64,000 bases of DNA. It comes from Astropecten irregularis (taxonomy: Eukaryota; Echinodermata; Asteroidea; Paxillosida; Astropectinidae). The stretch spans positions 7,316,001 to 7,380,000 of the forward strand of contig OZ020249.1 in NCBI GenBank assembly GCA_963971285.1. Reading direction: 5' to 3'. Numbering within the stretch: position 1 is the stretch's first letter; every line of letters starts with the position of its first letter. Below are positions 1 to 10,627 of the stretch, in pieces. The notes under the pieces were generated by a model. That model had not been told where the DNA came from. It searched no databases and saw only the letters and a program-made list of their open reading frames with translations. The position numbers and the translations under genes are program-made.

Positions 1-125
1 CACATTAGGCAAATTTTATTTTTAGATTCTCTGATCAATTACCCAAGGAATAACGGTTCTGTAGGCTTTTCTTGATCAAATCCACTAGGATATCAATCAC
101 CACAAGAGGGCGACAAACACACCTG

Positions 126-367
126 GGGTCAATTTCATGGAGCTGCTAAGCACAAAGAATTGCTTAGCACAAAAATGTCATGCTCAATAAAACAAACCAT
201 CATTAACAATTCCATTCAAATGATATTTATGGTAAGCGAACAGCCCAAGAACAATCGCAAGTGATACACAACACATGGAAATTTGGTTCTTAATCCTGTT
301 TTTATTAAGACAGAAATGTCATGCTTAGCCATTTTTTTGTGCTTAGCAGGGCCGTGAAATTGGCCCC
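126..367. mobile_element. Family A foldback element (MITE-like)
   Basis: The ends GGGGTCAATTTCATGGAGCTG and CAG(G)GCCGTGAAATTGGCCCC are inverted copies, with paired 'gcttagcacaaa' / 'tttgtgcttagc' blocks inside. The family is ~240-250 bp with ~35-bp inverted ends and no coding capacity. This copy has several end mismatches, so it is not recent. The superfamily is not assignable by eye. Confidence 0.8.
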
Positions 368-480
368 TGATGCGACTGCAGCACAAAGAAAACGTAATTA
401 GTTTTGGACAGCTGCAGATTTGAGTTAGGAATTTCAAGTTCCACTTTCTGATCCATCTCAGTTCCACACACGATACTTTC

Positions 481-832
481 AATAAGTCATTTGCGAGTCA
501 AATCTGAATAGTATCTGGTACACAGGCTTCGTTCATTGCATATAAACACCCCAGTTTGAATTTCCCAGACTAAAGACTCTGTTGCTATGGCACGTGATGC
601 GGTGCAAGCTTTTACACACCGATACCCATCTATGGAATGGACTGGTTCATTTGTGCCGTTCTTATCCATAATGAACAGCGCATTGGTGCAAGATGTCTGT
701 TATGTAATCAAGCAAAAGCTTGCCCCAAATCATGTCTTTAGTTTGGAGAGTTCATGTTTTGATACATGTACGTACAGTGAAATAATTCAGTGTACCAGAT
801 ATTGTTCAATCTTAACTTGCGAAAGACTTATT
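481..832. mobile_element. Foldback element with ~45-bp inverted ends
   Basis: AATAAGTCATTTGCGAGTCA... at the left is mirrored by ...ACTTGCGAAAGACTTATT at the right, and both ends continue into TCTGGTACA / TGTACCAGA. The arms are about 75% alike by eye, indicating an old insertion. The interior (560-700) is open in both directions (60 and 85 codons), but no protein family is recognisable. Confidence 0.6.
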
Positions 833-864
833 TTCTGTTCTTAATACGCTAGTTGTTTTTCATG

Positions 865-894
865 TTGTACTAGTTGTACTAGTTGTACTAGGCC
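865..894. repeat. Short 12-bp tandem repeat
   Basis: ACTAGTTGT-type units repeat about three times (gtactagttgtactagttgtacta). It is a minor microsatellite. Confidence 0.7.
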
Positions 895-1010
895 TGTACC
901 AAAAGTTTTCAAACCTGTCATTTTGGTGCGCATGATTATTCTATCTTCCTGGTTTTCGGTCTCCAAGTTTCATTACAGAAAGGAAAACAGCCATCAACTT
1001 TTCATAACAA

Positions 1011-1260
1011 GGGCCAATTTCATAGAGCTGCTTAAGCACCACAATTTGCTTAAGCACTAAAAACCTTGGTAAATAAAATCAGTATGCCAGTCAAAACACC
1101 TTGTGAATGTTCTGCCCAGGCAGCTCAGCAAACAATCGCCGAATACAAGTCAAAAGCATTCAACATCCGTGGAAATTTGGTTGGTAATCATGTTTGATCG
1201 AGGAAGACTTTTCATGCTTAAACAATTTTTGTGCTTAAGCAGCTCTATGAAATCGGCCCC
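1011..1260. mobile_element. Family A element, 'cttaag' subtype
   Basis: The left end GGGCCAATTTCATAGAGCTG and right end CAGCTCTATGAAATCGGCCCC are inverted. This subtype carries CTTAAGCA where others have CTTAGCA. The same subtype recurs at 49053, 58597 and 59341. The TTAA it contains served as target for a B1 insertion in the 59341 copy. Confidence 0.85.
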
Positions 1261-2514
1261 TGGTCTTGAAAAATGTTTGCTGTCGGCTTTTGGCATTCGT
1301 ATAAAGTCAAACCCTGCAAGGAGGCATAGGGGATAACTTGTATTGTCAGGAGAAATTGGAGTTTTAGGGGACTTAATTTCTCCGTCTCAAAAGCAAATTT
1401 TGTCCAACTGTGTGACTGGCAGTGGTTATGGGAACAACTGCTCAACGACTATAGATAGGGAGTTACAGGTGTATAAAGGCTTAATAGTGCTTAACTGTCG
1501 GGTCTAACACAAGGTTCACAGTCGTTTGATTGTGCATAGGGACGACTGGGACGACAACCTTAAATTTTAAGAGAATATTCCACAGATGTTGCTGTCATTA
1601 ACCTTCAGATTACATTAATTTCAGAATTAATTCATGGCCACACTAAACATATGGCCCCATGGAATATAAAGCACTATTCTAAGAAAAATATGGTAAAATA
1701 TGGAGAGAGCGCGAACCGTGTACTACCAAATGGCCATATTTTGCATTTCATTTGAATTCTGATAGGGGCCTACTCAGTACTCACAATACAAAAATATTCA
1801 AATTTATAACTCTATAAAACTAGGCACAGGTATAATTTACCTCAAAATAGTCTTATTTTAATAAAAAGATGCGAACCAATGCTACATGGATTATTCGCTT
1901 TTTAGTGACGTCAGAGTTGTATAGGAGGACGTGAAGTGACTGATTTGAATTTTTGGAGGTTACTGAAAATAAACGGCTGAAATCTGTGAAGCACCCAGGA
2001 GCATTGTGGTCTTGTGGGCCGATCCTTGCGGGGTACAAAAATAATTGCCACGATGGAATACTACAACTTCATTTGAAGGATCTGCCAACCATGAGGTCAT
2101 AGAACAAAAGACCAAACACAGAAGTATGTCCATATATGGAGGACATGTCCTCCGTGCGGATGCATCTACATGTATGTCACAGCTTATAGTCACTATAGCT
2201 GTGTCCGCACGGAACTTATTTTTAAGGTTTTACCAATAAAATTAAAAACGGTCAAATGTAACCACTGTCCGCACTTGGACTTTGGAGACAGGAAAATTCA
2301 GCGAGACACTGTGGTAGAAGTAACCGAGCTGGCAGTATAATGACTCATGAGGGCACATTACGTGACCTTTCCACATTGACCCGGCGATTGACCCTTTTGA
2401 CGCACGCCTTTTCGCCGATCTTTGCCTATGTAGTACACAAAACTACACACACAGAGAAAACCATGCGTTGTGGCCTATGAACATGACCTTGCGCCCACGG
2501 CCGGATGCACAGCC
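1261..2514. other. Unassigned noncoding interval
   Basis: AT-rich sequence without a recognisable gene. The only structure seen is a small hairpin at about 2147-2214, where CCGTGCGGATGCAT is roughly mirrored by TGTCCGCACGG. Confidence 0.5.
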
Positions 2515-2955
2515 TTCACACAGGGAACCAGCCATCTCATACAGGGAACCAGCCATCTCACACAGGGAACCAGCCATCTCATACAGGGAACCAGTCATCT
2601 CATACAGGGAACCAGCCATCTCATACAGGGAACCAGCCATCTCATACAGGGAACCAGCCATCTCATACAGGGAACCAGTCATCTCATACAGGGAACCAGC
2701 CATCTCATACAGGGAACCAGCCATCTCATACAGGGAACCAGCCATCTCATACAGGGAACCAGCCATCTCATACAGGGAACCAGCCATCTCATACAGGGAA
2801 CCAGCCATCTCATACAGGGAACCAGCCATCTCATACAGGGAACCAGCCATCTCATACAGGGAACCAGTCATCTCATACAGGGAACCAGCCATCTCACACA
2901 GGGAACCAGTCATCTCATATAGGGAACCAGTTGTCTCATATGAGGAACCAGTCAT
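2515..2955. repeat. 21-bp minisatellite (about 21 units)
   Basis: The unit is acagggaaccagccatctcat, repeated in tandem with few variants (CCAGCC/CCAGTC, TCATAC/TCACAC); the last two units are degenerate. Because 21 is divisible by 3 and the unit lacks stops in several frames, it is open on both strands (repeats such as TGNQPSH on plus and YEMAGSL on minus). I see no start context, splice sites or domain to support translation, so I treat it as a noncoding VNTR. Confidence 0.95.
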
Positions 2956-3843
2956 TCATTTCTTTACCCACACCAACATTAAACTCCGGGACTAAGAAGT
3001 ACGAAACCCAAACTTAGACTTGATGAGCACAGACCCGTGACTGATGCTACAAATACTGTATCTGCACAAGTCCACGTGTCTAACGTCCTTTATGATTCAC
3101 ACATGCTCAACACCCACGCCTCATTTACCTACGCTCAGAAGAAGACATCAAGGACAGACAGAGTATAGCCGGGATAACCTCGTGCCTAATGATCTCCCTT
3201 CACATCTTAGAGGCCATGTTACCAATCCTCGCGTGCTAAACCCTTCCCCTATAAACCCATTTCAAACAAACATTAAGAAGCATCCTAACTCATTACTGGA
3301 TGAAACTGGAATAAGATGAGCTCCAGAAAAGAAACAAACAAGGCCATCGTAACTGCAATTACAAACAGCTCGCGGCAGAACGACTACGCCAGGTTTCATT
3401 TAAATGTTACATCATTTCTCAAGGGTTACCAAAATTCAGTCCACAAAATTTTCAAACCCATAAACATGTCTGATTTTCATGTACAATTCTGATGTTTCTG
3501 ATGGTGTTTTCTGATTGAGATGTTTACAATTCTAGTTTCCCAGGGGATTTCATTTCATTAGGGAATTCTTGGAGCTTTTGAGTTTCTCATTATAAAGACT
3601 GAATATCCAGGCACTGCAATGTCATAATGCGATGGTTTCACTGAACAAAACAAGTCTTGCAAACAAACATGGGTCTAGAACAGACCAAAAACAAGCAAAT
3701 CATATTTCAAATCTTAACCAATCTTTCAACCCAGGATCTAGCTCAGGACTGCAAGACCTAACTTATCATTGGCTTTCTTGAGTATTAAATAAAGACTAAT
3801 TTAACATGAACGGCCACCAGAGGTCTCCAAATAGGCACCAGAT
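2956..3843. other. Unassigned noncoding interval
   Basis: There is no recognisable gene or repeat family. The sequence is AT-rich from about 3400 on, with short open frames typical of chance. Confidence 0.5.
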
Positions 3844-4233
3844 CTGGGGTTGATTTCACCAAATTCATTGTGGTCCCCCATGCACCGTTCCCAGGTTGCA
3901 GCATTGCTGCGTGTATCATTGAAACGATCCCTGGGGTATGGCGGTGTGTGCGTGGTTTCATGGCTTCTGACTGCCAAACGAACAAAGATAATTGACTATT
4001 GGGGTCACCACCAATTACGTAGGGCTGGATGGCTCAGTTGGTAGAGCGCCTGTACGGTATTCAGGAGGTCGCCGGTTATAATCCCGCTCCAGTCAATTTG
4101 TCTATGTTCACTTTCCAATGAAATTCATTGTGTTAAACTTAGTTTAATAAGTCATAGGACGTATGATGCATTGCAGGATACGATGGGTTATCAAGTTACG
4201 ATCGATCGTAGGACTTTGTGAAACCGACCCCAG
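3844..4233. mobile_element. Family C foldback element interrupted by a SINE
   Basis: The left end CTGGGGTTGATTTCACCAAA and the right end TTTGTGAAACCGACCCCAG are inverted family C termini. The interior (taggacgtatgatgcattgcaggatacgatgggtta, then ATCGATCGTAGGAC) matches other C copies, which are 110-150 bp palindromes. The element is split after AAATTCATTGTG at 3861-3872 and resumes after the same 12 bases at 4121-4132, so the SINE inserted later. Confidence 0.85.
3873..4120 (+). mobile_element. tRNA-related SINE with 12-bp target-site duplication
   Basis: A 248-bp insertion is flanked by perfect AAATTCATTGTG duplications (3861-3872 and 4121-4132). It holds a tRNA-like segment at 4023-4094: a 7-bp acceptor stem GGCTGGA/TCCAGTC with one wobble, an A box TGGCTCAGTTGGTAGAGCG and a degenerate B box GGTTATAATCC. 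About 150 bp of unrelated sequence precede it and a short tail follows (tcaatttgtctatgttcac). The same tail recurs at 5530-5645 and 28918-29123. The 12-bp duplication is typical of LINE-mediated insertion. The origin of the 5' block is unknown. Confidence 0.8.
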
Positions 4234-4415
4234 ATTCGCTAAAGTTTAAATATGTCCATTCACATAAATTTCCACTACTGTATTTTCCAGTGCATTGCAG
4301 CACTAGATGAACAGGATTTTGAAAAACACAAATTTTTAGAATCGCAATTCACAATCTTAAATTTTTTTTCTCACAAATAAGTACAGATGATTTACGTTGA
4401 CATATTGTAGCATAA
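4234..4415. other. Short unassigned spacer
   Basis: AT-rich spacer between the C element and a D element; nothing is recognised in it. Confidence 0.5.
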
Positions 4416-4650
4416 GTGTTGACAAAAGGCCAGGGCCTTATCCAAAGCTTGGCCCCGGCTCCGGCTCCAGTTCCATTTTGTGAATCCACTCTTAATTTCT
4501 TAAATAACAGTATCAAAATAGAGGCTTTTGGCTGTGATTCGGAAGGTAGATTCTCTGGTTTTTTAAAAGAAAACAGAGTTTCAGCTTCAATGAAAAACCA
4601 CAACCTATCTTCAGCATATGGATGACAGAAACAAAACCGAAGCCGCAGCC
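4416..4650 (+). mobile_element. Family D element, degraded
   Basis: The core 'aaaatagaggcttttggctg', 'tagattctctggttt' and 'cttcaatgaaaaaccacaac' identify family D. The terminal GAGCCT/AGGCTC repeats have decayed (ccggctccggctcc at the left, gaagccgcagcc at the right). This looks like the oldest D copy of the window. Confidence 0.7.
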
Positions 4651-5529
4651 AATAGAGTGGGATAGTTTGGGTTAGTCTTTTTAAAATCTCTCGGCAGAAG
4701 ATATTAATTACGTAACAGATGGGAGAACCTGTGTAACTGAAAACATCAGATACCCTGGGTGGGTGGAACCAAGCTTCTCACTTTTCAAACAAGATCCCAA
4801 ACAATAGATTTGTTCATCCTGATGCAAGAAATTCAAAACAGACAAGCACAGACGGACGCAGCGCAGGATACGTTGCTGTCGACCCGAACAAAGGCCGTTT
4901 GCAAATGACCTTAACGAAAGGTCAACCAATGAATTATGTCCATTAGTCCCCCTCTTCTCAGACCGGGGCTTAGAAAAACTAATGACGAGGGAAACTGATG
5001 GTTTCCCTATCTTTGCTCTCGGAGCAAGGTACAAGGGTTTGACTCGTGGAGTGACCATGGGGCTATGGACTGGTCAGATCCCCGTAAGGACGAAGGCTAA
5101 TTAAAGTTTATGACCTGAGGAGAACAAAATATGACGCCCTTGGGCTTAATAAGCCAGGATTTGGACAATTTTAAAGCTGCACTTAATATTTTTTAATGGG
5201 GGAGATGGCTGGCCGATCGGAGATAAATGTTTTATCAAATACCATCAAAAAACGTTGTTGGAGAGAAAATGGGACTATATTAAACTCCCCTTGACGACTA
5301 TAACAAGCTTCATAAATTATCAATATCGCATAGGCTTATCACGCGGTGCATATGTCTAAATATTTGATATTTCAGGTTTATTTGCAGGTTACCACGATTC
5401 TTTTGTACAATATTTGACGCTTTCATAAATATGAAGCATTGAGTTGAATCAAAAATATACATTTATAATTAAACAATGTGAATAAATAATGATGTTTTTC
5501 TTAACAATACATGGAAAACTACTGTTTTA
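4651..5529. other. Unassigned noncoding interval
   Basis: The first 450 bases are less AT-rich and carry a 116-codon minus-strand open frame (5058-4708) with no recognisable domain. The remainder is AT-rich. No support for a gene. Confidence 0.45.
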
Positions 5530-5645
5530 TTTAATCATCAAATAACCACAAGGGAAACTGACTGAGTTTTAAAGTCATTGAAAAGTGAACAAAGACAAAT
5601 TGACTGGAGCGGGATTCGAACCGGGGACCTCCTGAATACCGTACT
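5530..5645 (-). mobile_element. 3' part of tRNA-related SINE
   Basis: Read on the minus strand, it begins in the anticodon region (gtacggtattcaggaggtcc), continues through a good B box GGTTCGAATCC and CGCTCCAGTCA, then the tail with tctttgttcac and cagtcagtttcccttgtggt. It lacks the A box and the 5' block seen at 3873-4022. Its B box is better preserved than in that copy. Confidence 0.75.
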
Positions 5646-5799
5646 GTTTTATTTATTTGTTTGTTTTTAAAATAAGGCCCTGATGACTTCAATGGTTCAA
5701 TCAGAAAAAAACGTTGTATGTTGTTTCATTATCTTAATAAGATTATCAATTTGTACCGTAAATTTTTCAATTCAGCACTCAATAGCTACATGATGACTC

Positions 5800-5975
5800 C
5801 GCTTTTATGAGGATTGGTTTGCGGAAACACCATGTAAGAATCATTTGTTCTTTCGTACTTCTATTTCGTTCGCACTTCTCCTATTAGGTCTCAACGTTTT
5901 GACTAGCCTGTTCTAGTCTTCACCAGGAGACCACTTTTTATAAAAACAGCTAGATATTTATAGACAAACAAGTCA
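5800..5975 (+). mobile_element. Family E interspersed repeat
   Basis: It shares 'ttggtttgc(g)gaa(c)accatgtaa', 'ctttcgtacttctat' and a conserved stem-loop (5887-5932) with copies at 18020 and 55560. In the stem-loop GGTCTC pairs with GAGACC outside and GACTAG with CTAGTC inside. No coding capacity; class unknown. Confidence 0.65.
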
Positions 5976-6368
5976 AAGACCTACATGTAGGTACTTGAGA
6001 AACAATGCTATTTTGAGCATGTACTTTCAGCATGATGACTATTTATAAAACTTGTTTCTAGTTCTGCAAAATAGCCTTGCTGTACTTCTCAATCTCTTTG
6101 TTTGTACAAGAATATGAGATGGAATCGCCAACCATCGATTTTAGACATGAAAGAGCCCTGAAAGAACAGAAAAAATTGCACACCCTCACAAAAAACAACA
6201 GCCCGAACCGAGGCATGAGAACAATGAGTTGGCACACAAGCAACTTCATTGGGCTATCTGAATACTGCGTCCACAGCTCAATAAATGCAAACTAATATCT
6301 GTATTAAAGTTCACCATTCACGTTTGGACATTCATCCATGAAACTTGATATCATTTGGACAGAAACTT
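5976..6368. other. Unassigned noncoding interval
   Basis: AT-rich with short open frames on both strands around 6058-6295, no recognisable product. Confidence 0.45.
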
Positions 6369-6800
6369 CTAAGAGGTATAATACATGATTGGTAAAGGTC
6401 ACAGAGTAGCACTCACACTTTGTCTGATCCAGCATGTACATGTGTATATGCAATAATAAACCTGTGAAAATTTGAGCTCAATCGGACATCTGAGTCTGTG
6501 AGTCATGAGAAAATAGTGAAAACCCGACTCAATCTTTCTTATAAAACATAAAGAAGGGTTTTGATCTTACCCCGAGATCAAAACTGTTTTCCGTCATTGT
6601 TTGACTAATTAACTAATTTTAATAAAAACATCATTTCAGGCGGAAATATTTTGACTAATTTCTGGATAAATACACCATTTCAGGCGGAAATATTTTAACA
6701 GTATGTTTCTACCGCCACCATCTTCATACCCTGAAAGTTATACATAAATCTGTGATGATTTCTGTTTGGGTATGATACCAATCCTGTACTGTACCTTTAA
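6369..6800. mobile_element. Family B2 TTAA element with internal duplication
   Basis: It starts aaGAGGTATAATACATGATTGG and ends CAATCCTGTACTGTACCTTTAA. B2 elements are 340-380 bp, start TTAAAGGTA and end TACCTTTAA. This copy is longer because a ~60-bp block (gactaattt...aaaatttcaggcggaaatatttt) occurs twice, at about 6600-6655 and 6650-6695. TTAA at the ends suggests the piggyBac or Kolobok superfamily. Confidence 0.8.
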
Positions 6801-7200
6801 AGAGTTCTTAAACCTTGTCATGGTCAGTGCTCAGCCTTTAAACTGACCATCCAAGACCTTTTTTAAGGACAGGTCACTTAAAGAGTCCACAGCTCTTCTC
6901 AAAGGATCACATTTTTGTTTTTTGTTTTGATGGGGTCAGAATTTATCATTTGGGGGTCAATTGTCAGTCTTGTTTCTTGGTCCCCAGAATCTAAAAATAG
7001 TCCATGCCAAAACTGCAACAGTCTGTGTAAATACTGCCCTCTGTTGACCAAAGATGATGGATATTGAAACTGTTTTCTCTATGGCATGTGTTGACCATCA
7101 AGCCCCATATAATGTTACAGTGCCTAGGCTCCCATAGCCCTAGTGTCCTTTAACCTACATCACTGTGCAGAATCCATTAGGCCAAATCCAATCTATGGGC
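6801..7200. other. Unassigned noncoding interval
   Basis: No gene or known repeat recognised. Confidence 0.5.
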
Positions 7201-7404
7201 GTTTACAGAGGCTCAGGCTAGGCTCAGGCTTCAGCTCTGACATCCATATGCTTCAAATATAGGTTGTGGTTTTTCACTGAAGCTGAAACTGCTGTTTCCT
7301 TTTTGAAACCAGAACTGAAGCCAATAGCCTCTATTTTGGTACCCGTTATATTGTAGAATGGATTCATGAAATGGAGCCGGAGCCTGAGCCTCCGTTTCGT
7401 AAAC
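7201..7404 (-). mobile_element. Family D element with short hexamer ends
   Basis: The ends GTTTACAGAGGCTCAGGCT and GAGCCTCCGTTTCGTAAAC are inverted. The core (ggttgtggtttttcactgaagc) is in reverse orientation to the copies at 38446 and 56669. Only two or three AGGCTC units are present per end, so this shows the compact form of the family. Confidence 0.85.
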
Positions 7405-7473
7405 ACCCTATGGACTTGGACCAAGATGGGCCATCAAGTCCCATACTATTTAGTAATATAGTGCTTGACCACC

Positions 7474-7784
7474 AAAGATAGTACTGTATAGCGCCGTGGC
7501 GCAAGATAGCCTACCAGTACTCAGCCCAAAAAGTGAAGTATCATTCGCACTCCATTTTAGTAAGCAACAGAGCTATTTCTGATGTTTTTAACGTCAAATT
7601 CAAATGTTGTATGACAAAGCTTCCACCCAGGCCTATCATTATTATTATTTATTCAGCCAGAATCATACACCAAATGAAAACAACAAGTTTGGCTTACTAA
7701 AATGGCCGTCTGTGCGTACTTCATCTGATTGCATATGATTTTTAAAAAGAGTAGGCTATCTTGTGCAGCTACAGTATCTTTCCC
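7474..7784. mobile_element. Foldback element with long inverted arms
   Basis: The left arm (aaagatagtactgtatagcg ... gcaagatagcctac ... ccattttagtaagc) is mirrored by the right arm (gcttactaaaatgg ... gtaggctatcttgtgc ... ctacagtatcttt). The arms are about 100 bp with mismatches, and the interior is AT-rich. No other copy occurs in the window. Confidence 0.65.
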
Positions 7785-10377
7785 AACCACTCATTGGGGA
7801 AATAGGCTTTGCAGTGCCTGGCCTCATGTATGTGTACATGTAAACAAGCAATTTTTCTGAAAACTAAAATTCCGTCCATTTTGTTGAGAGAGGAACACTC
7901 CTGAACCCACCAAAGTTAAACACTTTGAAGTATCCCTTTAGCATAATGTAATTTGTGGACTTGGACCATGGAGGTAAAAATGGACCACCATGGTTGCAAC
8001 TTGCATCAAGTTAGGTCATCAAACGCTATGCTATGCCTCGGGTGTACAAGCCTGTGCCCTTCAACATTTGAAGATAAACCAGAGATATTCAGTGCATTTA
8101 GGATGGAAGAGGAGTCCTTGAGAAGCGCTAGGGGTGGAGTTAGTGATGCAACTTTTCTCGGAATGGGATAAGGTGGCCCAATTGATTATCTGACCACAAA
8201 CTCTCCTCCGAGATGCAGATGCCCCTTGTTACCAATAAACCTTTCACATACTTTGTCCCCCCACCTCCCTAATCCTGACAGATGACACACCCACGCAGGT
8301 TACCAAACAGAAAGACCAACCGGCTCCCAGCCACATTGCTATGGAAACCAAGGTGAACATGTAATAAATGCACCCTCATTCTTCCTGCGTCAACAGGATG
8401 TATACAGGATCAGGACTCGCCAGACAAAAGAGGCTTGAATCTCTGGAATGTTACCTGTTTGAAGTTGAATCACCTCAAGGCCAAAGATATAATTCTTGTC
8501 AGTCCGCAATGCACAATCTACATTATGACACATCACTATTCTATTTACAGGACCACAACCCCTCCATGTTTAAAATTGATAGTGAATTACATAATCAGTA
8601 CACTGTAATGATTGCCCAATCCAAGGCCACTGTGGAAGGCCCCCCCTTGCGCCTCTTTGTCAAACTTCTGGGTGCCTTTTCATGAGGGCTATTCAGTGCA
8701 CCTGCTTTATAGTGCACCTGCCGAATTGGAAGAGAAGTCCTACAGATGTTTGGCGCATATCACTAGAAGTCGATTCCATTGACCATTTCTGCTTTCTGCT
8801 GATTCAATGACCCACATGTCCATTAGGATATTAACCTTTTTCAACCAGTAATGATAGAAAGGTTCGGCCCTGTTGGGTATTTCTAATATACATTCATTCC
8901 AATTATCTAGTTTCATTTATGCATACTACATGTATAAAATCAACCAGCAAAAATTGCTTGAAATTAATCAGACTCACATTTCCGACAACAATTCCTATTT
9001 TTTGTTCATGTACGTAAGTTTGAACACACTCTCTCAGTATTCCGTTTCGTTCTAAATTGGCTTGTGTACATTTTTCATATTTCAAAGACAACTTTTTTTA
9101 AATAAGACATCATTTTAGAGGAGATTATTTCACAGTCTCAGAAATACTGGTTGTAGAATTAACGGCATAAATATTCACATTTTAGACACAAAACAAAAAA
9201 CAAAGTGGTATCGCAAGCAAATAAAATCATAGAAAATAATTAAAATAAACTTCTCTGTTGATGTTGTACCCTGTCCTTATTATTGTATCAAAAAGGATTT
9301 TTCGAAAAAAAATTGTATACAAAGGTAAACAATTGGTAAAATTTGCTTTATCTTCCAATGTTTATTTCACTATACCTAAACTCAAAAGCCCACGCAATGT
9401 TTTCTGTTTTGCAAAAGGTCCAAATAAATAAAAAATGAAATAAAAATAATTTAACCATCTGATGAATCATGCATGGCCTTGGTAGTAGTCATACCTTATG
9501 CTTCTACACCAAACACTAAAAACAACCATAATCATGAAATAAAAGCCCTGTGTAACATTTATTGTTGATCAAGGTTTCTATAACAATGGTTTCAAAAAGT
9601 ACAGCTACATGTAAACTTTATACCCGTAATAATGTTAAAAATAGCAAAACAATAACAATAATAGGCATAATGCGTTCCTGTACGTTCCATGCATTCCATG
9701 CGCAATAGTTTTACATGTTCCTTTATTACTTTTTCAGTCCCTAAGTCGCATAACCCAATGTTTTTGTTGCTGTTTTTTTTGTTGCTCAGGCACTGCACAC
9801 ATAATACAACCTGTACATTTACAAGGCCATTTTAGGAGTTGGGCCCAACAAGACTGGATTCGTCTTTCATTCAATTATCAAAATTCAGTCACTTTGAAGG
9901 TCTGCGACCCAAAAATGAGAAAAAATTAAAATGTCAGAAACTAAATTAGTGCAGGTACAGGACTGCACTGTTTTGACAAATTGTGGCCTTTTGCAAAAAC
10001 ATGATTTGTTAGTTGCAAGTTCCATGTACTCTATATATTCAGTCAAGGATTTCAGTTCCTTTTGGTTGGGGACGTTAATTTATTTAAGATTTCCCGTCTT
10101 CAAGGTTACGATATTTTAAATGAATTTTAGTTTGTTCATGTAACATTACAAAAGAAGCATTGGGGTTGGGTACAGTGTACATTGTGTACAACAACCCCAT
10201 ACAAAGCCTGTGTATGTATTTTGGAAGATGCTCTGCTTGTCTGGACATTTATTTCTCCATTTAGGGGGCCGACTATCTGAATTTGTGGAAGTAAATAAAG
10301 TAACAAAAACTCCTGAAAAATCAACAACAATACTTTCAATTAAATATCAGTCTACGTTCTTCCACATAAACATAAGA
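7785..10377. other. Unassigned noncoding interval
   Basis: No recognisable gene over 2.6 kb. A 105-codon plus-strand open frame at 8368-8685 shows no domain. TTGCTATGGAAAC at 8337-8349 resembles an RFX X-box. From 8870 to 10130 the sequence is strongly AT-rich. Confidence 0.45.
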
Positions 10378-10627
10378 ACAATTTCATGGCGCTGCTTAGC
10401 ACAAAAATTTGCTTAGCATGATATATCTGTCTTTAAAAACAACCTTCTGTCTTAAGAACCAAATGTCCATGTGTTGTGTTTCGCTTGTGATTGTTCTTTG
10501 GCTGTTGTTCACTGACAATGAATATCAAATGGAATTTTTAATGGTGGTTTAATTGTTTCTTTAGACAAGACATTTTTGTGTTTTAAGCATGTTTTTTGTG
10601 CTTAGCAGCTCCACGAAATTGGCCCCT
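10378..10627. mobile_element. Family A element
   Basis: The left end ACAATTTCATGGCGCTGCTTAG and the right end CTTAGCAGCTCCACGAAATTGGCCCC are inverted. The interior matches the 56809 copy (tgtgttg...cttgtgattgt, aatatcaaatgga). Confidence 0.85.

Noticed and set aside
2470..3017. Secreted or structural protein encoded by the 21-bp repeat
   Set aside because: Equally long frames exist on both strands because of the repeat; no signal peptide or splice sites.
4023..4094. Possible functional tRNA gene
   Set aside because: The acceptor and D arms look right, but the anticodon loop lacks U33, one T-stem pair is mismatched, the B box is GGTTATAATCC, and the segment lies inside an insertion with target duplications. 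It is the tRNA-like part of a SINE.
4708..5058. 116-codon minus-strand gene
   Set aside because: No domain, splice context or start support; length is compatible with chance in a less AT-rich patch.
8368..8685. 105-codon plus-strand gene
   Set aside because: No recognisable domain and no conserved context; an acceptor-like TTTACAG inside it does not lead to a better frame.
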